Assembly (NCBI GenBank): GCA_018881555.1
Contig: JACAXG010000106.1
Location: 868,001-932,000 of the forward strand
Length of the DNA: 64,000 bases
Reading direction: 5' to 3'
DNA from: Amblyornis subalaris
Taxonomy: Eukaryota > Chordata > Aves > Passeriformes > Ptilonorhynchidae
Part shown: one piece after another, positions 12,691-26,579 of the stretch
Layout of the letters: the number at the start of each line of letters is the position of its first letter
Position numbering within the stretch: the first letter of the stretch is position 1
Made by a program: the position numbers and the translations under genes
The notes under the pieces: model-generated
The model's input: the letters and a program-made list of their open reading frames with translations, nothing else
The model's database searches: none
Told to the model about the DNA's origin: nothing

Positions 12691-15600
12691 CAGTAGGATG
12701 AGTCAATAACATCACTCATGCCATGGCCACCCCTGGTTATGAATCTTTCCGGCACAAGACCAAGTCTGACCTTCCTAATCAATCCTAATCGATGCTNTTG
12801 GTTCATCTGGAAGGCAAAGGCACAAGGAATGCCTAAACCTNGCTAAAGAGACCATTTGCGAAAGAATATCCTAAGGAAAAAAGGGTGAAAACCCATTGTT
12901 TGGGAGCATTAGAACACAATGTGACCAAATCCATTGTAAGTATATCACCTGGAACGTTATTGCCCTGGAGGGAAGATTAACTCCTCTTGTCTTCTCTCCA
13001 GTGAGCTCCAGCTTATTTGCTCTGTATTGAGCTCTGCTATTCAAAGCAACTTTGAGGCAAATCACTTACCACTAATTGCTATCTCTTCACCGTGGTACGA
13101 AAATGTACACATCAGTTTTTAGGGCACTTCTTCTGTATTTCATTTGTAATTTAAATTAACTCTCAAGTCAATATGGAACATCCCTCTTTAGTTCAGTGAA
13201 ATGCTCTTAATTATTTTTAGTTATAGGAGCTATAAAAATCAATGTCATTATAAAGACAAATACACTTTATGTAAGTCACAGGCAAACCCCTTTTCAACAT
13301 CTATTTTGTTTTCCTTGTAACAAAAAAGCCCCTTCTACTAAGAGCACAATTCTGTCCATTCATAAATCACAAGCTACCTCAAAAGTTTTCTAAGTGAGTT
13401 AACCAGACCTTCCAAAACTTCACAGATTTAGGAAGAGGAAAAAATGATTTTTCAAGTGGAGAAAGGCCGTGCTTTCATGTTAAAGGAAAATTTAACTGCA
13501 CAAGTTTGACTAACACCCAAGTTGTTGAAGAATCAAGAGAAGACTCATCCTCACAAAGCACTTCTGAGTCAAACCCCCATTCATTGAGTAACTGTCCAAA
13601 AATCCCCTCCACTGATACTTCTGAATATTTATTCCATGTCACACTGATGGGCTGCAGAAAAATCACTCTCACTCCATTCCCTATTAGTTGAGTTAATCTA
13701 CTGTGGTTTTATGGAACAGAGGGAAAGAGAGAGACATTCTACCCCATACACACCACTTTTACACTAATGCACCAACAGTCTCAAGGAGCCAGGCTGCAAT
13801 TAGATTATTCACAAAATCTGAAGAAACAAAATCCAGGGAGAGAGAACAACAGAGAGAGATTGTGTAAATGCCACAGATGAAAAAAAAAAAAATGCAAGTA
13901 AAGGAAGAGTGGGAAAGCTATACCACCACGGACTAAAAATTAAACAAAAATAAACAACCTAAAAATCTTCAATTTAATAATAGAAAAACTACAAAAAATT
14001 AAGAGTCTGAACCATGTGGAGAGAAAGAGACTAGGGAAGAGCTTTGGGAAACAGGAGCTGTCGCTGCAGTGAGCCACCAGGATCTGTCCTGACCCCTCAC
14101 CCTGGTCCGCGCTATCNCTGAAGACGGTTTATCCACGAGGCTGAAGAGCTTCAGAATAACTATTTAATGTACTTATTTCTTGGCAAGATGTGACTCAAAA
14201 TTCAAAAAGTTCCTAACTTCCCAACGAACAGGAGAGTGAAATAAGGAGCTGGCATATATTGGGATTTGCTTTCCTACTTTGTTGCCTCGTTGTGACATTA
14301 TCTTCCTCGTTCCGTTACAATTTAAATGTAAATCTATTTGGGGTGTTTTATGGCAGTAACTCTACAATTTAGTATTGTAATAGAGAGAGTCCATTTAAAG
14401 CTCTAAGTGCTCCCAAAAGGTATCTGTCATACTGCCACGTTTTATTATTCTCAAACATCAGCGAGAACACGAAGAGGACGAATGCACACACATTTTGCTC
14501 CTTTACACCAAGGTTTTTCCCTGGTNCTGCAGGAAACTGCAGATCCGTGCACTTTTTGATATGCTCTCGATTGTAGTGATGCTCATAATGCTCATTTAAA
14601 AAAAAAAAAGAAAACAAGCAATTTTACTTTTAGGGTCATCAATACTGAAATGTAAGGAATTTGGTTCAAGCCANTTCCTATTAAAGAAACCCAAGTTACT
14701 CAAATAGATCTCTTGAAGCACTGCTTTTGTCTTACAGAAATCTCCACAACAAAATACCCAATTTCATCATTCCACAGAGAGCTGGTGCACAGAGGCAGTG
14801 CAGCCTGCCTTAAACGGGTCAGGTAACTTCCCCATCAGCCACGAGCTCCTATCATCACATCCAGCCTTTTATTGGAGATTTTAAAATAGCCTTGGCCATC
14901 AGGGTCAGCAGATAATGTCCAGAGTATCCATTTCAGTGACAGGATGTACAGGCTGATTTTAACATCTCCTTTGACTAAGGTCCAAGGCTTCTTTGGGTGG
15001 GAATGACTTCCCTGCTCCACACAGCATCCCTGCGAGAGCTGGCTAATTAAAAATAACAGCAATAATTACACGATCAGCAGCACCATTGTGACAGAATTTG
15101 TTAAGATGCAGCTTTTCTGATTTAACACCAAGTATCACAGAAGTATTAACATGCAAATAGCAGAGCATTTATCCCACTTGGTACAAACACAATTTGGGGA
15201 ATAAAAGACTCTGGGTGGGAATTTATAGTTAACAGAAAGCAGAGTCTGGAATTTCTCCCTATGACTGAAAATTCAACTGTTATTTCCTTTGGTCCACATT
15301 AAGCACATGTTGTGGGAAGAAAATCGTTTCTGTAATCGATACATGAAGCAAGTTCTTAAGAAAAGCTTTTGAGAACATGGAAAATATGTCACAAATTGGT
15401 AGATAGTAGGAAATGCTGCGATACTTATGCATCTCCTTTAAAAATATATAAATTTAGNACAGGAGAATAGTTCAGTGCATGGTCTTACAAGTTCCTTATA
15501 CACTTTGTTAGTCCTATATACAAGTTATAAACCTGTATAGCCGAGTTTATTTCATAACAGAAAATGCCTGTGGTCACATGATGCTCTANATTGCGTGGGA

Positions 15601-16449
15601 TGACCAAAACCTGCAGCACCACTACTGCAGATCAGTTCAGTTTTTATGTTCTTTACCATCTGGAGGATGGCAGATCAACTGGTATTTTTCTCCCATACAA
15701 ATATTGTCAATGAGATTCTTATTAAAATTTATTTGCTATTCTGAATTCTATCCCTTCAAACCAGAGCTTTGTGATTTCAATAAATACTCACTAAAACATG
15801 AACAGGTTTTGCAGCCCCAAAGTCCATGTCCCACAGGCTGGGTTGAGTTTCCAGTTCACTTTTGTTTAAGTTGGATTTAGGTGTTTCAGTGCTCATGCAA
15901 CTCTAAGCAATGTCCTCTCATTTGTATGTGTCTGACCTAATTGGAATCCATTTTCTTCCAAACCTCAGAGGTAAGATATAAATGTCAATACAAATTAAAC
16001 TCTGGCCAATGTAAATCTCTTTAGTCTTTTATTTCTTTTTAAAAGCAAACAATATGCAAGAAAAGAGAGAAACAAAGAGAGAAGCAGGCTGCAATCTCCC
16101 ATGACTTCCCACAGTTTGAAAATAACCATTCAACCAAAATTAAGCATCATCCTGAGTTTAAACAGCCATATTGCCTTCCACTAATTGGTAAATGGGAAGA
16201 TTATCATTAATGGTCAAATGTGAACAACTGAAATGTCCCTATTCTACAAAAATCCTACCTATGTCTTATAAACACTCAATCCAGCTTCTCATTTAATGTC
16301 TTTACATTCAGTGAATCTGTAGAAGAGATTTGCAAAATGGAAATTTTACATTAACAGTAGATTCAGGTTCTTTAATTTTATTGACAAGTTATTTAAAAAA
16401 AAAGGCAAATAGATTTTCTATGCAGCTAAAGAGAAACCTATGGTATTTT

Positions 16450-16474
16450 CTGAAGTGCCTGTGTAGCACTTCAG
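16450..16474. repeat. 9-base-pair perfect hairpin with 7-base loop
   Basis: CTGAAGTGC (16450-16458), loop ctgtgta, GCACTTCAG (16466-16474). No flanking complementarity extends the stem. Confidence 0.85.
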
Positions 16475-17838
16475 CCTTCTCAATGTTTAATGAAATCGGA
16501 ACAATTAAGTATCAACAGAAGTAGGCTTCCTAATTTCACGGAACAAAAAGCCTACTCACTTCTTTTTTACCACAGTAGTCCACAGCTCCAATTCATAAAT
16601 ATGTGGGATGTATTTAATGCACATTGGGACAGGGAGGTTTTCATATCGCTTCTCCAAATTTTTGTTCAACTTCCAAAAAACCCTTTGCAAAACAGCCAGA
16701 CCATGACAGTGGGAAATCTGGAACCAGCATTATTCCCTTCTTGCATCCTCCCTCTTCCTCTCAGATCTGCTGTGCTGCCTCCCACCACCCTCGTGTGCCC
16801 GCAACATAAACCAGACACATCCAGTCCTGTGTATTTATTTCTAAAGCTTTTTAACAGCTCCTTGCACTAACTTTCCTATTTTTTTCCCAAGGATTTAATC
16901 ACACTCCAGCAGACATTCAGCGAGCATCAGCTGCCGTGCTTCAAGTGAAGGATATATTATAGGGTTTTTGTCTTTATAAAGTTTTATAAAAGCTCCATGG
17001 AAGATTGCTGTCTGCCTTTTCCATCAGGGCTGACAAATAAAGAGGTACAAAGCAACAGCTTTCTGCTGTAGAGTTTACAGCTGGAATTCCCTAATGAATG
17101 GAAATGAAATGGCTGTGCTGGCACAGGGCAAGACCTTCACTTCTGATTCCCCTTAATTTCAACTTTAAGTTGGAACCTCTCTAAACTCAGCCCAGCAGTG
17201 CACATCCTGCTCCAGGTACAGAAATCCCCACTCCTGAAAGCTCCTGATCCTCCTGCCTCCCCTCTCCTCCCAGCTACCTCTCCACATGGTGTTATTTTCA
17301 TAAACAGTTGTATTTTAACAATAACAACCACTGCGCATCCAGAATGCCACTCGGTTAAAATGCCAGGGCTGTTCTTAGTTCCAGATTAAATCATAATTTA
17401 ACTTTTTATTTCCTGGCACTGGGGGAAGAGGAAAGAAAGGAAAGGGATGAAAATATACTCCTAGCAGGAGATTTTTCAAAAATACATGAATAACATTCAT
17501 TGCTCAGAAAACATTAAATAAATTNCATTCCACAGCAAACTGTTAGTAGGAGCTTGAAACAAATTCTGCTAATTGTACTTTTCAGAGAAAACCCTGTGGT
17601 TAAGATAACTAATCAGCTGGGAATATTGTAATCTGGCAAAGAAAGCTGTCAATTGGAGGAGGAATTTTTAGCATTGCTTATGAGCCAGAATTAGGACAGC
17701 TACAAATGGTTCATAGCATTTGGAAATATTTGAGGAAATTTTAAGTAGGTTAAAAAAGAAAAAAGAAAATAAATCAACCTAAAACTATGACCAGGAAAGC
17801 AACACAGTTGGGGAAAAATAATATATGTTTTTAGCACT

Positions 17839-17900
17839 GCACACATATATATAAGCACTATATAGATATTGACGCATACATACAGTATACATATATTTAA
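17839..17900. repeat. Decayed TA/CA-rich microsatellite
   Basis: Interrupted acacatatatata, ctatatagatat, catacata and catatattt units suggest an old TA/CA dinucleotide array. Confidence 0.7.
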
Positions 17901-18438
17901 TGCTAAAAACCAAGTTTCTAATGTTCTACTATTCTCATTTTCACTAGAGAAAACCACATTACCCCTTTGTGCCTCAGTGTAAAAGCAAGAAAAAGAGCAA
18001 GAAAAATAATTGTCTGTACAACTTTTGAAGTATGCTTAGAGATTTCAGTGTCTAGAAATTCTCAGGAAACTAAAGAAAAAGCGACTGATTGACAGTTAAA
18101 ACAAACAGCTCCAGACTCTGCACTGACGTGACGTTACACTCAAACCTTTCCATAAAATCCTTACAATTTTCTTCTCTCAGGTCCCAGCTCCTCCATCCTG
18201 TCCCATGTTCCATTAGAAGGAGGCTGGCTCAAATTGGTCATAGTGATTTTTCTGCCCTGTTAAAGAGCATAAAAAATAAAAGCCTGAAAAGAATTCTTAC
18301 GCTGGTAGTGAAAACTCGGAATAACCTTGCCTGTGACTGAAATGCTTGTCACTGTACTTAGTTATGTTGAAGTTGACCTTACCTTTGCTTGTGAACTAGA
18401 ACACACCAGGCTCTAACTGAGCTGGGGGAGCCCAGAAG

Positions 18439-18650
18439 AAGAAAAAAACCAATCAAACAAAACCACCTCCACACAAAAACCCCACAAACCACTTCACGCA
18501 AAAAACCCAACTGACCAACCAACCAACCAACCAACCAAAACAACCCAAAACAACAACTACCCCTCCAAGAAAATCCCCAAACCAACCAATCAAACGAAAA
18601 ACCAAAACCAAACAAACAAAAACCAACCAAACCCCACAACCCTGTTAAAG
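18439..18650. repeat. A/C-only-like low-complexity tract (decayed CCAA/CAAA repeats)
   Basis: Over about 200 bases the plus strand is almost devoid of G and T. It is built of interrupted ccaa, caaa and aaac units, including five consecutive ccaa-type units near 18516-18537. Its reverse complement gives a W/G/F-rich open frame of 122 codons (18379-18747), which is an artefact of the repeat. It is probably an old tetranucleotide microsatellite with interruptions. Confidence 0.85.
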
Positions 18651-19597
18651 AAACTTCCCTATCCAACCATCCAGGAGCCACATCACTAAAGAGGATGAAA
18701 CCATTCTCACACAGAGATTGCACAAAAGAGACCCAAGTGATGACCATTTGAGAGCAAAAAGAAAAATATAAAAAAGTGTTATCAAGGCTTCAGATAGCCA
18801 CCTTGGTTTTCAAGTTACAGTCTCAAGTATGATGACCAAAATAACCTTTGTATGTTCTAATTTATCATTTTTATATCTTACGTAGTATTATTATCTGTCA
18901 CGACACATTGATAAAGAAAAAGTGTCCTTGGACTAAACTNGGTCCTTGCTAAAAAAAGGTCTGAACAAAATACAGTACATGTTACAGTCTAAAGAATTNA
19001 AATAGATGGAAGTTGTACAGAAATGTGGAGTCTTACTTGACAAGTTAACATAATTTTGGAGTAACACCCCACAACGAAAAGATAAAATATAGAGCCTTTT
19101 TCAGATAGCTTGTATTTCCCATCTGTATCATTGCCTATCCCTAAAAAATATGAGAGTCTTCAGCCTTAAAACAGTCAAATTAGTGCAGATGATGTTATAT
19201 AATGACAATGTCACTTCACTTTACTTCCTGTGAAGAAAAAAAGGAAAAAAAAAAGAAAAAGACTAAAATATGTTTAGATATCTGTGCATATTTAAGGAGC
19301 TCCTCAGACTTTTAGTTCTTCAGTGTGGTAGATGAAGTATTTGTACTCAAGGCTAATAAGCTCATCAGGGGAATAACCACTAATGATTAAAAGTCAGAAA
19401 ACAAAATTTACAGCATTGAATGGCACTCAGGCTGAAGTGATCCGGCACATTTAGGAAAGATCACATCCCAATTAACTAGCATATTTAAGGCATTTATGGA
19501 AATATGTAGTTCTCTTTCTCAAAAGTTAATAAATAAATTTCAAATGATTAACAACTGGTGCATTTGCCTGCGTACATTTTATAGGATATCTTTAATT

Positions 19598-19615
19598 AAA
19601 AAAAAAAAAAAAAAA
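19598..19615 (+). repeat. Poly(A) run, 18 bases
   Basis: Uninterrupted A18 in AT-rich intron. No recognisable retrocopy or target-site duplication precedes it. Confidence 0.95.
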
Positions 19616-20585
19616 TATTATAGGATCTATACTAAAACTGAAAGACTGTCACAGCAAATCTAGAGCTTCTAAATTAAAAGTAATAAAATAATGGATAATA
19701 GATGAAAGAGAAAGAAAACTAATGGGTTGCATTAAGTAAAAGATGTGCATTTATACAGGCATAAAGCAAAGGAAGAAATTTACTTCAATTGACTTTACTC
19801 CAATCTAAAAGCAGTAATGCAGATCCATAGGAAAAAAAATTACTCAGAATGGAGCTAGGACAGCGCCAAGGAGCACTGATGTAATGGGGAAATGCTGATT
19901 AGAGAAAGAGTACCAAGGTCATGTTCTAATTGAAGACTAATTGATCCCAGTCCACTGGAATCAATGAACCCTTTACCAATGGCTTCTGTGACAGCAAAAT
20001 GCCAAAGGAATCCACTGCAGCCTCTGCTCAGGGCACACACAGAACCCCAGGGCCGGCAGTGGGGGATCCTCACAGCTGAGCAGGGAGTGGTGGCAGGGGT
20101 GCAAAGCCAACCACAAACCACTCATTCCTCATGGATCACACTAGGTGGTCCTTTAGGCATGGTAGTTTGTCTTAGTAAAGATCACACAACTGTAAACTTC
20201 CTGGAAAATATGGATACGGCATTCACGTTGGAGATTTAAATAAGGAATCTACAGAATATTAAAAAAATCCATATGTGTTACCATAAANATAAAGAAAATG
20301 AGGTGACACAGTAAATAAGGAACAGTTCGCTGGTCTGATGCACACAATGATTCACAATGATTCAGCTTTAACTAAAGATGGGCCACTACAAGCAGTGTCT
20401 TTTAAATGGTATGGGTTTGTTCTGGATCTCCCATACATTGTCATTGCCATGAAAGACTTAGACAGAGGCTGCTCATAAAAAAATTAGTCACTTCTAGTCC
20501 TACTACCAGAACTGTTACACCTTTTTCCCAGTATAATTACTATTTAATCCATTTCCTGCTTCTAAAGTTATTCACTGATTGACTG

Positions 20586-20633
20586 TGACTCAAATGGTAT
20601 TTGAGTGACTTGAGTAGATTAGAGTGTGACTCA
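20586..20633. promoter_or_regulatory. Pair of consensus AP-1-type sites with an internal inverted repeat
   Basis: TGACTCA occurs at 20586-20592 and again at 20627-20633, each inside a repeated tgtgactcaaa. Between them, ACTCAAAT (20588-20595) and ATTTGAGT (20599-20606) form a perfect inverted repeat around ggt. TGACTCA is the core bound by FOS/JUN-family bZIP dimers. Function is inference, since the 7-mer is common by chance. Confidence 0.4.
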
Positions 20634-23600
20634 AACTCAGGTATTTTTCTGATTTTACACGGTGGCCACTGAAATGAAGTCCCATTGTAGGGATGAGTTT
20701 GTTGCTTTTGTTGCCTCTCTCAGTGAGTCCACTTTATTCCCTTACTCCATTCCTGGTGACAATTTGTGGTGCAGCTGGAGGTGTATTGAGCCATCACCAC
20801 AGGACTGGCAGTCACTACACATCTAAGGAACACCTCCAGATTCCAAACTCCAAAGGGAAATACACTGAGCACAGACTTTAGTCACTGTCAGCCCACTGAC
20901 AGNGAAGTTAACACTGCACTGGGCAAGAAATGTACTTCACATTGCATACAGTGACACTGGAAGCACTTTGGTCATTAAANGAGGGTTCTATGTCTATTTA
21001 TGCTCCATTAATTAATACGGATTCTTTTTACTGTACCATTGTGTGTTATCTGTTTCTAATTTTTCTGTCACTGCAAAAAGAATTCGCAATAAAGGCTATT
21101 TCAGATCCAAACTCAGAACAGGNAAAAGTACAATTTCAAAAGAAAAANCAAANAAAAATTAAAACCCCAGTGCTGCACAACAGTCAGCCCAACCTGAACC
21201 ATTCCCACCCANACAGTCTTCAGCCTTTTATTTCTGTATTTGCTTCTCTTTTTTTTTTGTCTCCGTTGAACAATTACAATTATTTCTACTCCCGTCTTCC
21301 AGTTACTACCCTTCATGGTGACACTGAGATAGTTAAACCATCTCCAAAATGTATTTAGATTTTACTACTAATTCAACATGAACACGAGAATGTATATTCT
21401 GAGTCTTTTTGACAGAAACATCACCGTTCCATCAGAATTCGTACGTTTGGAGCTCAGTATATGCAAGATGCAAACTCCCACATCCATGTTCAGTATAGGT
21501 CAGCTCTATAAAGCACAGCCCTTGGCATCTCGGGTTTGCAGGGAAAAGGTCGCAGTGCCCCATGTTCTGAGGGAACAGAACTGGCTGANAAAAGCAACAA
21601 GAAACTTAAGGAGGAGTTGGAAAACAAGAACAAAATAACCGAACTCAGGGACGATTAAATAGAGAAATTTCCAGCAAACTCTTAAAATTGTCATGCTCCT
21701 AAGTGATTTCAAAATATCTGTTATAGGCTGTTAAGAAGCAATCAAAAGAGGCGATATTACAAACCATGGATTTAGTGTTTATACAGAGGCCACTGTTCAC
21801 CCTCCAAGAAGGAAATCATTTCTGGAGGGACCAGGGCATGCAAATGTATGAGCTCTGAGTCCAAAACCACAGCCAGATGTTGTAGACTCGTCATTAAAAT
21901 CACATGAAGAGGCACTGTTTGCAAAACAGTTTCATCCCAGGATCTCTTGACTGATGCTTGAACAGCAGCCCAGTTTGCCAACTGGCACCAGGTTAGGAAG
22001 GCTCCTGAGCAAACTGCCGTGCTGCTGGCTCTCATGGATGCANCACACTCCATTCCCCATTCCCCACTCCCAGAGCAAAGAGGCAAGCATGAGCTTTTTC
22101 TGGAAACAACAGAATCCCTTNAGATTTCACCCCCTTCTCCATATTTCCACCACTGCNTCCAGTGAATCCCANGTTCTGAGTGTTTTACAGCTNGAGGAAG
22201 GCTGTTTCTAACATGCACTGCGCCAAATCTTTGTGCTTGAAAGCAGCCTCAGCCTTCCTGCTGCTATCCCCCCACAGCTTTCCCTGGTTTACTTTGCCTT
22301 TTAGCAGCCAGGCTTTTCAAGAAGCATTAAAGCTTTCCCAGGCCTCTGTGGACAGCAGCTAAGAAAGATCAGGGAGTGAAACCTGCTATACTTTATCTCC
22401 ATCCTGTTCTCCTTCGGAGGGTAAGCTTTTACGATTTTATACACCAGATGGACTCTTGAAGCTCCNTTCTGCAGGAGTTCATAATTTATTTTATACAACA
22501 GTGTCTGTGTTCCTGTCCCATAGGTGAAAGGAAATTATTGTGTGCCCTTTCTAGTTTACTGGGTAACTTTCAGACTGCTTGTGCTTTGTTGCCCACATCC
22601 TTCAAGCAACAGTAATACATAAATAGGGCCAGTTTGTATTGGAAAAGCTATCACCTTGAAAAAAGCCACTAGACTTTACTGATTTGGAACAAACTATGGT
22701 ATCTAGTCCCAGCCAGGATTTTCTTTTCTTAAATCAATGTCTTCTTTTTTTTTACTGAATGACAGCTGTAAGTGACATGAGTATGGCAGAGCCACTAAGA
22801 GTACAGTTATCCCACAGATAAAATATTCAAACTGTGACTTTAAAAATGAAAGACATTAGTTGCACTGGAATANTAAGTTTTCTCTGAATCTAATACAATT
22901 CCCACTGAAACAGATTTTCTGAACTGAAAAATATGTAGTTGAACACTATTCCACTTGAAAAATTTTTGAAAGCCATTNTGTAAAAGGAATTCCTCCATAA
23001 ACCACATTCCCGCCTCATTAACCCTCATACAGTTACAAAAAAATTATAATGTAATTATTAACCTTAACAAAGATTAAAGGGTCTCTACAGAGACNCTACG
23101 GTATTAAGAAGTGTAGTACAGTTCTTAATATTTTTTTCATTTAGTAGGTTCAATTCCTTTCAAAGATTTAATATCTGTCTCAGAGACACCATATTACAGG
23201 AAACAAATACACTAAAGGGATGTTTGAAGGGAAAAGCCAAAGGATGAAAATACTGCAGTTAACCTTGTTGTTTACAAGTGAACTTTTCTTGTTTCTACAT
23301 TACATTGAGAAAAGCTGTTTTTTACCGAACCACCAAGGATCCTTCTTTTCCCCCAAACACCCCAAAGGCAAATTGAACCATCCACACCNGCTGGAGGGGC
23401 ATGGCTGGGGCTTTCAGTCTCAGAGGCTGCAGGCACAGCACCACTGGGACATGGTGCTGTCAGTAACAGCCTCACCTGCACAAACAGAGGTGTGCAACAA
23501 TCTTGGCTGAGCAAGATATTCTGGAGAAACTGAATTTCAAACCTCCCTTTGGCCCATTCCCATTCCCTTACCCTGGCAGGGCAGGATGAAGGGGAAGGCA

Positions 23601-23999
23601 GGATCAAGAGATACCTTAGTTAAAGTTAAAAGATGCTAAGTCTNTTATAACCCAAAAGAGGAGTAGTAGAAAGTGAACTGAAATGTTGAAGCAGGTGAAA
23701 AGCCATTTATGATTAATGAGATTTTTATTTTTCATCTTTCCATAACTTTAATTAAAACACAAAAAAGCAGATATGAAACACAGCCCTTTACTTTGTGNGA
23801 TTAAGATGAAAGCATGCTGCTGCTTTCATTCGCATCCCAGTGTCCCAAAGCCACACCTCTGCAATAAGTTTGTCTTTAAAACTGTCCCAGACCACATCAG
23901 AAGGGTCTGAGTGTGCATCTCCTGTTCCTTCCACTCCTCAGTCAGCANCTCTGAGCGAGGCAATCCCACCCTGCTTTCTATGTTACACAGATAATGCTC

Positions 24000-24640
24000 A
24001 AAAAGAGCATTTTGAGTCAAAACCGGCACTCGAGACCCAGCCAGTCAGGACAGTCAGCTCATGACGACTGCCTCGCTTGGAATGCTGCTCCAATGAGTGC
24101 CAAATCCTTAATCTATAGCTGCCACCAGTGCTTCCTNCATAACCCAATCCGTCACGCACGCNCCGCACAGCCGAGCACGATTCCCGGGAAAGCACAAGCA
24201 GCTGGGGGAGCTGCCAGTCTGAGTGGCAGCTGAGCCGCTCTTTGAAGAACCAAAGCCTGGACTTACCCTTCTGAAGTGACAGGCATCTGTCTGGACTCTG
24301 CGGACGTAGCCTTNAATTGTTCCTAAGCCTGGCAGCTCCGGCAGACGGGAAAATGGCCATGTGAATGCCCTGCTCCAGCGGGGCCTGTTCCCCCCTGAAC
24401 ACGGAGCTGGACACGAGGAGCCTGTGCCAGGGANGGCCTTGGGAAGCACAGCAGCCCAAGCACGAAACAGCCAGGGAATTTCAGTGCCAGTCTGAATTGC
24501 TGACCTGTGCACAACAGAGAAAGTGAGCCTTGCCACAGGAGGGAGGATCGTCTCTGCTGGAAGCAGATGAACAGCTCCGCTCGTAATTCCGGAGGGAGAA
24601 AAAGTGCACGGGGATTCTCTGGAGGTGATGCTCTCCTCAC
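24000..24640. other. GC-rich, CpG-enriched stretch with long unassigned open frames
   Basis: By hand, about 25 CG dinucleotides lie in roughly 600 bases, clustered at aatccgtcacgcacgc and near 24300 and 24590. Three overlapping minus-strand open frames (up to 191 codons, 24108-24683) coexist, so at most one could be real. The translations are rich in S, P, G and R with no domain I recognise. I read this as a GC-rich non-coding patch, possibly regulatory. CpG density is borderline for an island. Confidence 0.35.
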
Positions 24641-25818
24641 TGCTCCNCTTTTGTAACCAGAGAGATAAAGAACTTACTAACACACCCTAAGAGATGTGCT
24701 GGAAGTGGGAAGGTAAAATTCCAGAAGGCCAATCTGCAAAACTAGGGCCTAGTGCTGCAAGCTAAACTTCGCTTTTCCCAATCCAATCTATTACTCCCGG
24801 AGCTGGGACATTGGACTGGGAGAGAAAGCAATTTTTGCAGTAACTTTCTTTTCAATTACATTAGCCCTTGCATTTCTTCAGTATGAAAAGAAGGAGCAGC
24901 TTGCTGATACAGGATAATTCCTTCTGTGAACCTGAGGTTTTGGCATTGTGCTTTGAACACCGACACCTGGGAGATCTGCATAAAAAGTGTAGGAAAAACG
25001 CAGTCCCTCAAGGGAGTTTAGATTGCAAATTACTGATGTGCTAATAAGATTCTTTATGTACAAACAGGAATAAAGAAATAAAGAATACAGGCAATTTCAG
25101 TAGGATACATANAGGCAAAATTAAATAACGCTGTGGGAGTAATCCTCTGTAAAAGACATTCTTTGGGGCATTTTATTTCTCTCTGCTTAGTTAAGTAAAT
25201 GAATTGCCTAATAGAAAGTCAGAATTATGGTCTCCTTTTTTTTTTTAATTTAACTAATGCTTCATTTTTTTAATTGCTTAAAGAGTCTAATTTTTCCAAA
25301 AGTACCTATGCAATCAAATATGCTACAACTATAGAAATTCATCCTCATATATTACTTTAGAAAGTTCTCCAGAGACGAGCTAAAATTTGAAAGCTAAAAA
25401 TATTAAAAATAAGGCAGGAAATGCTGCTTTTAATTCCACTGAAAGATGTTATATGCTTATAATTATTCAACGTACCTAAAACCTCAAAAAAAAAATCCAA
25501 GGGCCCATTCCTGTCCTTTTTTACTCTGGTTTCTCAGCTCCATTTTTCCATTTCAGTTTATCAAACCTTCTCGTAATTAATTTTGGCTTTTTATTAAGCA
25601 CCTCTACTCCCCTAAGAGCCAATGGACTCAGGAGACTGAACACATACACCCACGTTTAGTTTTTGTGTCAGAGGACAGAAACCTATTTCCAATCTCTTTC
25701 CAATCCAAGCAGCACAAACCCTAAAAATACTTAGATTTACTTCTGAAGAGTATATTGCTCATGTAGAAATAATGACGAGAACAAGTTCTATTTTGATAAC
25801 CAAGAGGAGTTTCAGACC

Positions 25819-25837
25819 AAAAAAAAAAAAAAAAAAA
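25819..25837 (+). repeat. Poly(A) run, 19 bases
   Basis: Uninterrupted A19 after ttcagacc. No AATAAA signal or recognisable retrotransposed sequence is visible just upstream. Confidence 0.95.
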
Positions 25838-26579
25838 TAGAAAAGTATTTGGAAAAAAAGAACAAAGAGAAATCACAGCCTGGGGTTAACACCAGACGGA
25901 ATCTGATGCAAAAGTTCAAGGGGGCAAGTCTACCCAAAACTCTAAAAACCTGAGATGTTTCATCTTGCTGTATCCAAAGTGTTCTCTCTTTCNGCTTTTA
26001 AGTAACATCAATCATTTTCCTGCATTAAACATTAAAAAAGTATTAAAAGGCCGATAATGTTGTGGGTTTTTAATCAACACCAGTGATTTAGGTCACCATT
26101 GACACCACAGAGAAAAATAAAAATAAAATTATTTACAGTGCCCTTCTTGTNATATTTTTTTCTTTTAATTTCTTTCTGGAATCACAAGAACATTAAACCA
26201 GGAGTGATTGGGAAGGTGATGATGCATTTCAAAAATACAGACTACTTTTAATTTCTGAACTGATGTTCCAGTCACTGGCTGTTACATAAAATCCAACTTG
26301 TCAACTGTAAGAGCACCAAGTCTCTCTTTTAAAAAAGGTTTTCTTCTTTTTCCATATAACTTCAATTTTTTCCTCCTTGGAACAGCGTAACAATGAGTGA
26401 GTATCTCCTATTTAATTGGAAGTTTAAAAAGAATGGATACATTTTATATGTTACATAAATCAGAGCAAGAGATTAGAGTTCTTCTCTACAAGATTTTTTT
26501 TCCAATTTCCAAAGGCTTGAAAAGATGGAGTTTTCTAATATATAAAGTTCTGAGAAACCATCTGACTTTGGCAAAAGAT

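Larger units (their letters stand above)
12691..18438. other. Intron, no gene recognised
   Basis: Ordinary AT-rich sequence with A-rich runs near 13870 and 14600, the hairpin at 16450 and the TA/CA-rich tract at 17839. A 126-codon plus-strand open frame (16490-16870) contains no domain I recognise. Confidence 0.55.
18651..23999. other. Intron, no gene recognised
   Basis: Contains an A-rich run at 19236-19258, A18 at 19598, a twofold 10-base direct repeat (cacaatgatt) at 20343-20362 and the AP-1-type pair. A 148-codon minus-strand open frame (21772-22218) overlaps an 85-codon plus-strand one and carries several N. I recognise no domain in either. Confidence 0.55.

Noticed and set aside
18379..18747. 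122-codon W/G/F-rich minus-strand open frame
   Set aside because: It is the reverse complement of an A/C low-complexity repeat, not a protein.
21772..22218. 148-codon minus-strand open frame
   Set aside because: Several N-containing codons, an overlapping plus-strand frame and no recognised homology.
24108..24683. 191-codon minus-strand open frame
   Set aside because: It overlaps two other open frames on the same strand and contains several N. The translation is low-information S/P/G/R-rich with no recognised domain, so it is kept only as a GC-rich patch.
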